From: Pedobacter cryoconitis
Lineage (GTDB): Bacteria; Bacteroidota; Bacteroidia; Sphingobacteriales; Sphingobacteriaceae
Direction: 5' to 3'
Assembly (NCBI RefSeq): GCF_003259615.1
Contig: NZ_QLLR01000013.1
Location: 62,001 to 126,000, forward strand
DNA: 64,000 nucleotides
Shown here in pieces: positions 27,501-33,658 of the stretch (its first letter is position 1; the number at the start of each line of letters is the position of its first letter). The position numbers and the translations under genes are program-made. The notes under the pieces were generated by a model. It did not search any database. It was not told where the DNA came from and was given only the letters and a program-made list of their open reading frames with translations.

Positions 27501-29973
27501 AGATCTATTGCCTGCGGGTTACACTTACGTAAGCTCTACGCCACCAGCGGGCACGACTTATGTTCCTGCAACCGGACTGTGGACAATCGGTACTTTAACG
27601 AATGCTGCGACCTCGACACTGACCATCACTGCTACAGTAAATGCAACCGGCCCTTATGCCAATACTGCAATTATTACAGGTAGCGAGAATGATCCGGCTC
27701 CGGGTAACAATACATCAACAGCAACGCCTGCCCCTACAGCAACCACTAATTTAGACCTGGTGAAAACGGTAGATAATGCCAATCCAGCAATTGGAAGCAA
27801 CGTCGTGTTTACGCTGGTTGCTACTAACAATGGCCCAAGTAACGGTACAGGTATCGTGGTTACTGATCTATTGCCTGCGGGTTACACCTACGTAAGCTCT
27901 ACCCCACCAGCGGGTACAACTTATGTTCCCGCAACGGGTCTGTGGACTATCGGTACTTTAACCAATGCAGCAACCTCTACCTTAACCATTACAGCTACTG
28001 TAAATGCAGCTGGTTCTTATGTGAATACCGCAACCATTACAGGTACAGAAAATGATCCGGCTACGGGTAATAACACTGCTACGGCAACAACAACACCGGG
28101 AGCCAGAGCACATCTGAACATCGTGAAAACGTTGAAAAATCCAGCACAAGCTAATTTTGTTCCTGGTCAGGCAGTCGTTTATACTATTAATGTAACCAAC
28201 AATGGCCCAAGTGATGCAGCTGCAGTAACCATAACTGATGCTGCTCCGGCAGGAACTACAATCAGTAGCTGGACTGCTATAACTTCTGCAGGAGTTACTT
28301 ATCCGAATACTTCGGGCACAGGTAATCTGAACGAAACGCTGACTACCTTAGCCAACGGATTGACTGCAACTTACGATGTGACCGTTCAGACACCAACCAG
28401 CTTCACAGGTAACCTGAGCAATTCAGTGTCTGCTACAAGTACAACTACCGACCCTAATCCAGTACCTTGTACTACTTGTACCACCACACCACTCCCTGCA
28501 AGCGAGTTGGCACACCTGAATACTGTTAAAACGCTGAAAGACCCAGCACAAACCAGTTTTGTTCCTGGTCAGGCAGTCGTTTACAGAATCAATGTGACCA
28601 ATAACGGCCCAGGTAGTGCAGCTGCAGTAACCATCACTGATGCTGCTCCGGCAGGAACTACAATCAGTAGCTGGACTGCTATAACTTCTGCAGGAGTTAC
28701 TTATCCGAATACTTCGGGCACCGGTAACCTGAATGAAACTATAGCAACTTTAGGCAACGGACTGACTGCAACCTACGACGTGACTGTTCAGACACCGACC
28801 AGCTTCACAGGTACGCTCAGCAACTCGGTAACGACAACCAGTACCACGGCCGACCCAACTCCGGGACCTTGTACTACTTGTACAACCCCAGGATTACCAG
28901 CAAGTGGCCAGGCTCACCTGAATACTGTTAAAACACTGAAAGACCCAGCACAAACCAGTTTTGTTCCTGGTCAGGCAGTTCTTTACAGAATCAACGTGAC
29001 CAATAACGGTCCGGGTGATGCAGCAGCGGTAACCATCACGGATATTGCTCCGGCAGGAACAACGATCAGTAACTGGACTGCCATAACTTCTGCAGGAGTT
29101 ACTTATCCGAATACATCGGGTACAGGAAATCTGAATGAGACGCTGGCCACTTTAGCTAACGGAAAAACTGCCACTTACTACGTTACTGTTCAAACCCCGG
29201 TTACCTTTACTGGTAACCTGAGTAACTCGGTAACTGCAACCAGTACAACAACCGATCCTACTCCGGGACCTTGTACCACTTGCACCACCGCACCAATCAA
29301 CTCTAGTCCACAAGCAACACTAGTGGTAGTTAAAACACTGAAAGACCCTGCACAACAAAACTTTGTGACAGGAGACGCAGTCATCTACACCATCAAAGTG
29401 ACCAATAACGGACCAAATGATGCGCTTGATGTGAACATCAAGGATGTGGCTCCTACCGGAACCAGGATTACCAAATGGGCAGCAATACCGGTAACCGGAT
29501 TAACCTACCCTAATATTGGCGGAACGACCGATCTCAATGAAACTATAGCTGTTCTGCCAAACGGATTGACAGCAGTTTATGAGGTAACCGTTCAAACGCC
29601 AGTAACCTTCACAGGCAGTTTAATCAATACAGTAGTGGTCAACAGCAGAACGAACAACTCTAATTCTTCTAATTGCCCTAACTGTACAACTAGTCCATTA
29701 AATTCAATTCTGCCTGACATTATCATTCCAAACGTAATTACACCAGATGGCGATGGTAAAAATGACAGGCTTGTCATTCCGGGAATTGAACATTATCCAG
29801 GATCTGTACTGTTGATTTACAATAGATGGGGTAACCAGGTTTACAGGGCTACAAATTATGATAACAGCTGGACGGGCGAAGGCTTAAGCGGAGGTACTTA
29901 CTACTATGTACTTCAGCTGAAAACAGGTCAGAATACCAAAGGCTATAAAGGTTGGATTGAATTATTAAAATAA
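13252..29973 (+). CDS. C-terminal part of giant DUF11-repeat protein with T9SS sorting domain
   Basis: 5573 codons in frame from 13252 (first ATG 13339, inside a repeat, so not a natural start). Joined to the upstream fragment it makes 6417 aa. It holds the remaining DUF11/Ig-like repeats in four families, then a gliding-motility-type C-terminal domain (29713-29970; PNVITPDGDGKND, LLIYNRWGNQVY, DNSWTGE, GGTYYYVLQLK), the type B signal for export and surface attachment by the type IX system. It is probably a surface adhesin or gliding protein like SprB. The adjacent porP/sprF gene supports this, since type B substrates are known to need a dedicated PorP/SprF partner. Composition is dominated by Thr, Asn, Val, Pro and Gly, with no Cys until the last four repeats. 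Confidence 0.9.
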   Translation, partial: SSTPPAGTAYIPLTGSWTIGALASGASATMTITATVNPVGPYANTAVITGLEIDGVPGNNTSTSAPVPVATTDRSIVKTVDTPNPVVGTNVVFTLIATNNGPSASTGTTVTDLLPAGYTYVASLPALGTTYAPATGLWTIGTLPAGLSSTLAITATVNATGPYANTATIAGNENDPAAGNNTATSTPVPVAVTDRAIVKTVDNLAPPVGSNVVFTLVAANNGLSAGTGITVTDLLPAGYTYVSSTPPAGTNYTPGTGLWTIGALANGANATMTITAKVNAAGPYANTATITGTETDPVTLNNTSTILPIPVPATDRTVVKTVNNPAPAVGSNVVFTLVATNNGPSPSTATVVTDLLPIGYTYVSSTPPAGTTYVPLTGSWAIGTLASGASATMTITATVNPVGPYINTAVITGLEIDAVPGNNFSTVTPVPLPVTDRAIVKTVNNLTPPVGSNVVFTLVAANNGLSDGTGITVTDLLPAGYTYVSSTPPAGTTYTPVTGLWSIGALASGANSTLTITATVNPTGPYANTATITGNESDPITLNNTSTILPIPVPTTDRSVVKTVNNAAPAVGSNVVFTLVATNNGPSTSNATVVTDLLPIGYTYVSSTPPAGTAYVPLTGSWTIGALASGASSTMTITATVNPVGPYANTAVITGLEIDGVPGNNTSTSTPVPVPTSDRSIVKTVSNPNPVVGTNVVFTLVATNNGPSAGTGITVTDLLPAGYTYVTSLPAIGTTYAPATGLWTIGTLPAGLSSTLAITATVNATGPYANTATITGNENDPAPGNNTSTNTPVPVAVTDRSIVKTVDNLTPPVGSNVVFTLVATNNGLSPGTGIIVTDLLPAGYTYVSSTPPAGTTYVPASGIWTIGALANGANATMTITAKVNATGPYANTATITGTETDPVTLNNAATILPVPVPNTDRTVVKTVNNPTPAVGSNVVFTLVATNNGPSPSTATVVTDLLPIGYTYVSSTPPAGTAYVPLTGSWAIGTLASGASATMTITATVNPVGPYANTAVITGLEIDAVPGNDISIVTPVPLPVTDRAIVKTVDNLTPVVGSNVVFTLVAANNGLSPGTGITVTDLLPAGYTYVSSTPPAGTTYIPATGLWTIGALAAGNNATLTITATVNPTGPYANTATITGTESDPITLNNTSTILPIPVPATDRSVVKTVDNQTPAVGSNIVFTLVATNNGPSTSNATVVTDLLPIGYTYVSSTPPAGTAYVPLTGAWTIGALASGANATMTITATVNPVGPYANTAVITGLEIDGVPGNNTSTSTPVPVPASDRSIVKTVSNPNPVVGTNVVFTLVATNNGPSAGTGITVTDLLPAGYTYVSSLPAIGTTYVPATGLWTIGTLPAGLSSTLAITATVNATGPYGNTATITGNENDPAAGNNTSTNTPVPVAVTDRSIVKTVDNLTPPVGSNVVFTLVATNNGLSPGTGIIVTDLLPAGYTYVSSTPPAGTTYVPASGIWTIGALANGANATMTITATVNATGPYANTATITGTETDPVTLNNTSTILPIPVPNADKSIVKTVNNPTPAVGSNVVFTLVATNNGPSPSTATVVTDLLPLGYTYVSSTPPAGTTYVPLTGSWAIGTLASGASATMTITATVNPFGPYGNTAVITGLEIDGIPGNNIATVTPTPIATTNLSIVKTVNNPSPYAGNQVIFTLAASNAGPSNATGVTVNDLVPSGYTFVSAAPSTGTYNSGTGVWTIGNLANGGNASLAITATVNPTGNYANTATITGGQSDPVTGNNTSTAITTPVSLQLTKTGPATVSAGGVVNYVVTVSNNGTGDALAQSIIDNVSATLTGVSWTATGIGTATVTTGATGLNNNVAVTGNIPAGGGNQIRINITGTVLSSSAAASVTNTAVVNTAGSPVINSNTVTTTITKDANVKIQKTGPATLTAGSNVSYTLNVTNTGPSDVNNVNIIDNVPAGLTGVTWSATPSNGAVINGAATGTGNVNLLAQIPAGTAAVQVVVNGLLSSTYTGTSLVNTATATPEPGVNNPVPATSTVTSTVSRLANVRITKSGPANIAAGQAISYTLHIINDGPSDAPGVVIQDVIPAQILTPTWTATTQNLATVSAPSGTGNINITGSIPSGTGVIDIVVNGTVNPATADGATFSNTATAVFPAGSPVTDPDGSSNASSVGTTVNNSADVRVSKNGPTTVNIGDPITYTIVVSNGGAGDITGAVIADNVPTSVTVSNWTVSAAGGATFLGPNTGTSPVINITGDIPVPGTITLVIQGTINSAALPSFTNTVTVTTPTSAPTSSVTTAVNQSTDLVIEKSGPQTATAGSPIAYTIKVSNAGPRDVNGLTINDLIPADIQNPTWAVTTAGTATVIPPLSGSGNIALTGNIAADPANYILVTVNGIVSASPSAATINNTATVTSSGAVVDFNLANNTSTASTSVGKQADFEILKTVDNSTPAVGNNVVFTLVANNKGPSDGTGIVVTDLLPSGYTYISSTPAAGTTYIPGTGVWTIDALATGTGKSMTITASVNAAGSYANTATITGTESDPVAGNNTATVTTAPTSTTNLALAKTVDNATPAVGNNVVFTLVATNNGPSDGTGLVVTDLLPAGYTYVSSTPPAGTTYAPATGLWTIGTLANTATSTLTITATVNATGSYANTATITGNENDPAPGNNTSTATTTPTATTNLALAKTVDNLTPAVGNNVVFTLVATNNGPSDGTGIVVTDLLPAGYTYASSTPPAGTTYAPATGLWTIGTLTNGATSTLTITASVNAAGSYANTASITGNENDPAPGNNTSTATPAPTATTNLALTKTVDNPIPAVGNNVVFTLVATNNGPSDGTGIVVTDLLPAGYTYVSSTPPAGTTYVPATGLWTIGTLTNGATSTLTITASVNAAGSYANTATITGTENDPVLGNNTSTATPAPTATTNLDLVKTVDNPTPAVGNNVVFTLVANNNGPSDGTGIVVTDLLPAGYTYVSSTPPAGTTYAPATGLWTIGTLTNGSNSTLTITATVNAAGPYANTASITGNENDPIPGNNTSTSTPAPTATTNLALAKTVDNPTPAVGNNVVFTLVATNNGPSDGTGIVVTDLLPAGYTYASSTPPAGTTYAPATGLWTIGTLTNGATSTLTITASVNATGSYANTASITGNENDPIPGNNTSTSTPAPTATTNLALAKTVDNPTPAVGNNVVFTLVATNNGPSNGTGIVVTDLLPAGYTYISATPPAGTTYVPASGLWTIGTLTNGATSTLTITASVNAAGSYANTATITDNENDPILGNNTSTATPAPTATTNLALVKTVDNPTPAVGNNVVFTLVATNNGPSDGTGIVVTDLLPAGYTYVSSTPPAGTTYAPATGLWTIGTLANGVTSTLTITASVNAAGSYANTATITGNENDPILGNNTSTSTPAPTATTNLALVKTVDNPTPAAGNNVVFTLVATNNGPSDGTGIVVTDLLPAGYTYVSSTPPAGTTYAPVTGLWTIGTLANGATSTLTITATVNAAGSYANTATITGNENDPILGNNTSTSTPAPTATTNLDLVKTVDNLTPAVGNNVVFTLVATNNGPSDGTGIIVTDLLPAGYTYVSSTPPAGTTYAPATGLWTIGTLTNGATSSLTITASVNAAGSYANTATITGNENDPAPGNNTSTVTPAPTATTNLDLVKTVDNPAPAVGNNVVFTLVATNNGPSDGTGIVVTDLLPAGYTYVSSTPPAGTTYVPATGLWTIGTLTNGTTSSLTITATVNAAGSYANTASITGTENDPAPGNNTSTVTPAPTATTNLDLVKTVDNPTPAVGNNVVFTLVATNNGPSDGTGIVVTDLLPAGYTYVSSTPPAGTTYVPASGLWTIGTLTNGAASTLTITATVNAAGPYANTATITGTENDPAPGNNTSTATSAPTATTNLDLVKTVNNATPAVGTDVTFTLVATNNGPSDGTGIVVTDLLPAGYTYVGSAPPAGTTYVPATGLWTIGTLTNAASSTLTITATVNAAGPYANTATITGNENDPAPGNNTSTVTPAPTGTTNLDLVKTVDNPTPAVGNNVVFTLVATNNGPSDGTGVVVTDLLPAGYTYVSSTPPAGTTYVPATGLWTIGTLTNGATSSLTITATVNATGSYANTASITGNENDPAPGNNTSTATPAPTATTNLDLVKTVDNPAPAVGNNVVFTLVATNNGPSNGTGIVVTDLLPAGYTYVSSTPPAGTTYVPATGLWTIGTLTNGATSTLTITATVNAAGSYANTATITGAENDPAPGNNTSTATPAPTATTNLDLVKTVNNANPAVGTDVTFTLVATNNGPSDGTGIVVTDLLPAGYTYVSSTPPAGTTYVPATGLWTIGTLTNAASSTMTITATVNAAGPYANTATITGNENDPAPGNNTSTATPAPTATTNLDLVKTVDNLTPAVGNNVVFTLVATNNGPSDGTGIVVTDLLPAGYTYVSSTPPAGTTYVPASGLWTIGTLTNGAASTLTITATVNATGPYANTATITGTENDPAPGNNISTVTPAPTATTNLDLVKTVDNLTPSIGSNVVFTLVATNNGPSSGTGIVVTDLLPAGYTYVSSTPPAGTTYVPATGMWTIGNLTNGATSSLTITATVNAAGPYANTATITGIENDPAPGNNTSTATPAPTATTNLDLVKTVDNLTPAVGNNVVFTLVATNNGPSNGTGIVVTDLLPAGYTYVSSTPPAGTTYVPATGLWTIGTLTNGATSSLTITATVNAAGPYANTATITGTENDPAPGNNTSTATPAPTATANLDLVKTVDNPTPAVGSNVVFTLVATNNGPSNGTGIVVTDLLPAGYTYVSSTPPAGTTYVPATGLWTIGTLTNAATSTLTITATVNATGPYANTAIITGSENDPAPGNNTSTATPAPTATTNLDLVKTVDNANPAIGSNVVFTLVATNNGPSNGTGIVVTDLLPAGYTYVSSTPPAGTTYVPATGLWTIGTLTNAATSTLTITATVNAAGSYVNTATITGTENDPATGNNTATATTTPGARAHLNIVKTLKNPAQANFVPGQAVVYTINVTNNGPSDAAAVTITDAAPAGTTISSWTAITSAGVTYPNTSGTGNLNETLTTLANGLTATYDVTVQTPTSFTGNLSNSVSATSTTTDPNPVPCTTCTTTPLPASELAHLNTVKTLKDPAQTSFVPGQAVVYRINVTNNGPGSAAAVTITDAAPAGTTISSWTAITSAGVTYPNTSGTGNLNETIATLGNGLTATYDVTVQTPTSFTGTLSNSVTTTSTTADPTPGPCTTCTTPGLPASGQAHLNTVKTLKDPAQTSFVPGQAVLYRINVTNNGPGDAAAVTITDIAPAGTTISNWTAITSAGVTYPNTSGTGNLNETLATLANGKTATYYVTVQTPVTFTGNLSNSVTATSTTTDPTPGPCTTCTTAPINSSPQATLVVVKTLKDPAQQNFVTGDAVIYTIKVTNNGPNDALDVNIKDVAPTGTRITKWAAIPVTGLTYPNIGGTTDLNETIAVLPNGLTAVYEVTVQTPVTFTGSLINTVVVNSRTNNSNSSNCPNCTTSPLNSILPDIIIPNVITPDGDGKNDRLVIPGIEHYPGSVLLIYNRWGNQVYRATNYDNSWTGEGLSGGTYYYVLQLKTGQNTKGYKGWIELLK
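18550..20487 (+). repeat. Five diverged DUF11-like units
   Basis: Five longer (372-402 bp), mutually diverged units begin LQLTKTGPA, NVKIQKTGPA, NVRITKSGPA, DVRVSKNGPT and DLVIEKSGPQ. They separate the two homogenised arrays and probably represent the older state of the domain chain, escaping gene conversion. Confidence 0.85.
20488..28110 (+). repeat. Repeat family B: 21 DUF11 units of exactly 363 bp
   Basis: From 20488 to 28110 is 7623 bp, exactly 21 x 363. Units start with TNL(A/D)LVKTVDNPTPAVGN and share near-identical VTDLLPAGYTYVSSTPPAGT cores. Units 13 and 16 share a variant (PAVGTDVTFTL), pointing to a local three-unit duplication. No indel is seen in 7.6 kb. Confidence 0.92.
28111..29712 (+). 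repeat. Four 402-bp Cys-containing repeats before the sorting domain
   Basis: Unit starts at 28111, 28513, 28915 and 29317 are 402 bp apart (134 aa). Each has HLNxVKTLKDPAQ, FVPGQAVVY, GTTISSWTAITSAGVTYPN and a C-terminal CTTC (CPNC in the last). These are the only paired cysteines in the long chain and lie nearest the outer membrane anchor. Confidence 0.88.
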
Positions 29974-29987
29974 CAGAACGATAGATT

Positions 29988-30010
29988 GAGTCCCGGTAAG
30001 CCCGGGACTC
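29988..30010 (+). terminator. Hairpin between giant gene and porP/sprF
   Basis: GAGTCCCGG (29988-29996) pairs with CCGGGACTC (30002-30010), loop of 5, followed only by TTATA. With no long T run it may attenuate rather than stop transcription, letting a fraction continue into the porP gene 18 bp on. Confidence 0.55.
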
Positions 30011-30028
30011 TTATAAAAGACTTATATT

Positions 30029-31045
30029 ATGAGAAAGGTTAGATTAATGAGATCGAAACTGTTTTTGCTGTTGTTCTTTACAACTTCCAGCCTGGTAGCT
30101 ACTGCACAACAGGACATACAGTTCAGCCAGTACATATTTAATGGTTTAAGCGTCAACCCTGCCTATGCGGGTTACAAAGAAGACATGTACCTGAATACTA
30201 CCTACCGGAAACAGTGGGTCAGTTTTCCCGGGGCACCGGAAACAGGAACAGCTTCGATAGACGGAGTCGCAAACTTATCCGGTAGTAAAACCGTAGGACT
30301 GGGTGCCCAGATATTATATGATAAACTAGGGCCGCAGCAGTCTTTATCATTCTATGGCTCCTACGCTTATAGAATAAGATTGAATGATGAAGATGATAGC
30401 AGGCTATCTCTGGGACTGGGTATTGGGGTTAATCAATATTCCATTGATGGAAACAAGTTCTCACCTATTGACCAGAATGACCCGAATATCCCGGTTGGTA
30501 AAGTGAGTACATTGAAACCCAATGCCAACTTTGGTATTTACTATTACAATCCAACATTCTATGCCGGTTTATCGGTACTCGATCTGTTCCCAAACAATAT
30601 GTATGATAATATTTTTATAGGAAGCAATGACTATGGCAATCTTTCCATTAAGAAAACCAGGCATTATTACTTTACAGCTGGTACTATGCTAACTTTAAAA
30701 GAAGATATTAAGATGAAACCTTCAATTATGATCAAAGACGATTTTAAAGGGCCAACCAATCTTGATTTCAATGTTTTCTTTTTATATGCTGACCGCTTCT
30801 GGTTAGGAGGCTCTTATCGTACAGGAGTTAAATTATGGAGCAAAAGTGCCTTGCAGAGTGATTTAGAAAATGCAGATGCTTTTAGTATAATGGCAGAAGT
30901 TATGGCAACCGACAGATTACGTTTAGGCTATGCTTATGATTTTACGACAGGCAGATTAGCCAACTATCAAAGCGGGACGCATGAAATCTCTATTGGGTAC
31001 TTATTGTTCAATAAGAGAAGAACAAGCAGCCCCCGCTATTTTTAA
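30029..31045 (+). CDS. PorP/SprF family type IX secretion membrane protein
   Basis: 338 aa. A signal peptide (FLLLFFTTSSLVATAQ; an alternative start at 30047 gives a tighter one) is followed by the PorP/SprF hallmarks DIQFSQYIFNGLSVNPAYAG, YRKQWVSFPGAPETGTASID, GLGAQILYDKLGP and a C-terminal YDFTTGRL...GTHEISIGYLLF strand ending in aromatic Phe. These outer-membrane beta-barrel proteins attach or export the type B substrate encoded beside them. It lies 55 bp downstream of the giant surface gene on the same strand, so the two most likely form a substrate and partner pair. Confidence 0.93.
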   Translation: MRKVRLMRSKLFLLLFFTTSSLVATAQQDIQFSQYIFNGLSVNPAYAGYKEDMYLNTTYRKQWVSFPGAPETGTASIDGVANLSGSKTVGLGAQILYDKLGPQQSLSFYGSYAYRIRLNDEDDSRLSLGLGIGVNQYSIDGNKFSPIDQNDPNIPVGKVSTLKPNANFGIYYYNPTFYAGLSVLDLFPNNMYDNIFIGSNDYGNLSIKKTRHYYFTAGTMLTLKEDIKMKPSIMIKDDFKGPTNLDFNVFFLYADRFWLGGSYRTGVKLWSKSALQSDLENADAFSIMAEVMATDRLRLGYAYDFTTGRLANYQSGTHEISIGYLLFNKRRTSSPRYF

Positions 31046-31084
31046 TGGAGTCCTCGTAGTCTGGACAGTGTAAATATTAAGTAT

Positions 31085-31124
31085 AATATAATGAATCTTA
31101 ATTGAAATTAAAATTCATTATATT
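31085..31124. repeat. 40-bp near-perfect AT palindrome
   Basis: AATATAATGAAT (31085-31096) and ATTCATTATATT (31113-31124) are exact complements, and inner arms TTAATT (31098-31103) and AATTAA (31106-31111) also pair. It is nearly pure A/T, with no GC stem for a terminator, and lies 20 bp before the start of the next gene. It is more likely an operator or cruciform-prone promoter element than a terminator. Confidence 0.55.
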
Positions 31125-31144
31125 CAATATATAAAAGACAATAT

Positions 31145-31492
31145 ATGAAAAGATTAATTTTAACATCAGTATTCGTTTGCAGTATGATTGGCTCTCTTTC
31201 CATACAGACAGCAAACGCTAAAACCAGATCCCTTACAGAATCGAAAAGAGAAAAGGTTTATTTTGGAGATATAATGTACGGGCAGTTTAGAATTGCACTA
31301 TTTGGAGAACGCCGGACAGCGAAAATTGAGCAAATTGATCTGTATGATTATGTTCAGAATAAGCATTTTCCTGCAGTCGTTTCCAGTGGCTCAATTACTT
31401 CAGGTTCAGCAACCCTTGAGATTACTTACATAGACAATGGGACGACCATAGCGCTGAATATTTATGAACAACCATTATTGGAATTTAATTAA
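31145..31492 (+). CDS. Small secreted protein, unknown
   Basis: 115 aa. The signal peptide (MKRLILTSVFVCSMIGSLSI, cut near ANAK) is followed by about 90 residues of mixed beta character (KVYFGDIMYGQFRIALFGE, GSATLEITYIDNGTTIALNI). No family recognised. It stands alone between the 40-bp palindrome and a sensor kinase gene. The length, signal peptide and normal codon pattern support a real gene. Confidence 0.65.
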   Translation: MKRLILTSVFVCSMIGSLSIQTANAKTRSLTESKREKVYFGDIMYGQFRIALFGERRTAKIEQIDLYDYVQNKHFPAVVSSGSITSGSATLEITYIDNGTTIALNIYEQPLLEFN

Positions 31493-31588
31493 CCTGAATC
31501 CTTAAAAGAGATAAACTCTTTCAGGGATTATTATCAAATGGAATGATTAATGTATAACTTCCGACTACATTAACTACCTACCCGTATC

Positions 31589-33658
31589 ATGTTCTTCCAA
31601 GCCCCCCTCCGTATTCAAGGAATATGTAAAAACATTATTTTGCTGCTGTGTATAGCTTATACCCTGATCGCTGTATCCTGTAATCCTGTACCCGGGCCTC
31701 CTGAAAACCATAAAGCACATTTCGATACGGTCATTAATCAGGCATCTGCCTTTATTGGTCATGGCCAGCCTAAACAAGCCGCAGTGTATCTCGATTCTGC
31801 CTACCACTCTTTTGCAAATCCAGGCATTAAGGACACTTATAGAAAATATGAGAACCTGATAAACATTTACCTGCATTATGATTTCGATACAGATAAAGCC
31901 CGGCTTTATACCGATAGTATATTCCACATTTTAAAAGGTCATGAAAAGTTATATAAAGAAGAATACGCAAATGGACTTTTCTTTCTTGGGGAAGTGTTCA
32001 TGGCAGAAAAAAGATATACTGAAGCATTTAAAAGTTATTACGATGGAAGGTCTTTTGCGCTAAAGAACCTGGAAGATTGTTCGCTCTCTATTTTCAGCAA
32101 TAAGCTGGGCTTAGTGAGATTTTCACAGGAACAGTATCATAAAGCTATTCCCTATTTTAAAGAAGCTATCGCAGAAAATAAAGACTGCAAACCGAATATG
32201 GGATTTGATCGCCTCTTTATCTTTCCGCAAACCAACCTGAATACTATAGCCATGTGTTTTGAAAGATCAGGTCACCCGGATAGTGCCATTTTTTATTACC
32301 AGAAAGCATTAACATTCATCGCCAGTAAAAAAGATCAATTCTCTAAAAGGGAATCCTTTATCTCTTCTGCCAATGGAGTAATCTATGGGAACCTCGGCGG
32401 TATCTATGCCAGAAACAACAATTATGAGGAGGCGGAAAAATTCCTGACACAGAGCATTTTGATTAATGACCATCCGGGTTATGATATTCAGGATGCACAA
32501 ACTGCTAAACTTAAATTAGCGGAATTGTATATCAGGTATTCAAATTTTAAAAAAGCAGATCGCCTTTTAAATGAATTGCAGGTTTATTTATCCAGTAAAC
32601 CAGGTGCGAATCAGCTAAACTTTGGTACCCGTTTAAATTGGTTCAGGCTCAGGTATGAATATCATGATAAAAGAAAAGAACCTTTAACCGCCTATCCTTA
32701 TCTGAAAAAATATCATAAAGGCCGCGATTCTATCTATAAGATTGATAAACATCAAAAGAATATAGATATAGATCAGGCATTTAAAGATACTGCACAAAAG
32801 TACCGGATGAAGCTGCTGAATAAGGACAATCAGTTAAAAACAGCCTATCTCTCAGCTGCGGTTATTTGCATGCTGATGGTTATGATTATCCTCTTTTTTA
32901 TCTGGCATAACCTAAAACGTTCCAGGAAACTGAATAAACAAATCAGTGAACAAAATATAAATATGCAGCAGACCCTAGACTCGCTGGAACAAAGTCAGGA
33001 GGAAAATGTCAGGGTGATGATGATTGTAGCACATGACCTCCGGAATCCAATTGGAAACATTACTTCTATGGCCAATTTAATGCTGTTGGAACAAGACCGT
33101 TCTGAAGATGATCTGCAAATGCTCGGCATGATTAAGACTTCAGGACAAAACTCCCTTTCACTTGTGAATGACTTGCTGAAATCAAATAGTAAAATAGAAA
33201 ACCTTCAGAAAGAACCCGTTGATTTATATGTACTGCTTAATTACTGTGTGAACCTGCTCCGCCATAAAGCAAAGGAGAAAAATCAGCAGTTGGTTTTATA
33301 TGGAACACAGGTGATCATTCCGTTGAATATGGAGAAAATGTGGCGGGTAATGAGTAATCTGATTGGAAATGCAATTAAGTTCAGCCCCGAATCAGCAACG
33401 ATTACAGTGAGCCTGAAAGAAAAACAAGACTCAGTGTTAATTGCCGTGGAGGATCATGGTATAGGCGTACCAACTGCTATTCAAAACAAGATCTTTGACA
33501 TGTTTGGTCAGGCTAAAAGATCTGGCACAGCAGGCGAACAACCCTTTGGGCTGGGCCTGGCTATCTCCAAACAAATTATTGAGCGGCATGGAGGAAAAAT
33601 ATGGGTGGAAAGTGAAGCGGGCCAGGGTTCCGTATTTTATGTAGAGCTTCCCGTTTAA
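31589..33658 (+). CDS. TPR-containing sensor histidine kinase (lipoprotein-like N-terminus)
   Basis: 689 aa. The N-terminal hydrophobic segment ends in LIAVSC, a possible lipobox. Residues about 50-400 are tetratricopeptide-like helices (AVYLDSAYHSF, YTEAFKSYYDGRSFAL, YHKAIPYFKEAIAENKD, YYQKALTFI) outside the cytoplasmic membrane. A transmembrane helix (VICMLMVMIILFFIWHNL, about 430) leads to HisKA with His in VAHDLRNPIG and HATPase motifs NLIGNAIKFS, DHGIGVP and FGLGLAIS. No response regulator is adjacent, so it is an orphan kinase whose ligand is unknown. Its stop overlaps the convergent symporter stop by 4 bp. Confidence 0.9.
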   Translation: MFFQAPLRIQGICKNIILLLCIAYTLIAVSCNPVPGPPENHKAHFDTVINQASAFIGHGQPKQAAVYLDSAYHSFANPGIKDTYRKYENLINIYLHYDFDTDKARLYTDSIFHILKGHEKLYKEEYANGLFFLGEVFMAEKRYTEAFKSYYDGRSFALKNLEDCSLSIFSNKLGLVRFSQEQYHKAIPYFKEAIAENKDCKPNMGFDRLFIFPQTNLNTIAMCFERSGHPDSAIFYYQKALTFIASKKDQFSKRESFISSANGVIYGNLGGIYARNNNYEEAEKFLTQSILINDHPGYDIQDAQTAKLKLAELYIRYSNFKKADRLLNELQVYLSSKPGANQLNFGTRLNWFRLRYEYHDKRKEPLTAYPYLKKYHKGRDSIYKIDKHQKNIDIDQAFKDTAQKYRMKLLNKDNQLKTAYLSAAVICMLMVMIILFFIWHNLKRSRKLNKQISEQNINMQQTLDSLEQSQEENVRVMMIVAHDLRNPIGNITSMANLMLLEQDRSEDDLQMLGMIKTSGQNSLSLVNDLLKSNSKIENLQKEPVDLYVLLNYCVNLLRHKAKEKNQQLVLYGTQVIIPLNMEKMWRVMSNLIGNAIKFSPESATITVSLKEKQDSVLIAVEDHGIGVPTAIQNKIFDMFGQAKRSGTAGEQPFGLGLAISKQIIERHGGKIWVESEAGQGSVFYVELPV

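Noticed and set aside
11652..28110. CRISPR-like regular repetition
   Set aside because: The unit is 363 bp, fully coding and nearly uniform along its length, with no short repeat and unique spacer pattern.
11189..29777. About 20 long minus-strand open frames across the repeat arrays
   Set aside because: They repeat with the same 363/726-bp period as the plus-strand repeats and read reverse complements of the conserved cores; they have no start signals or families of their own.
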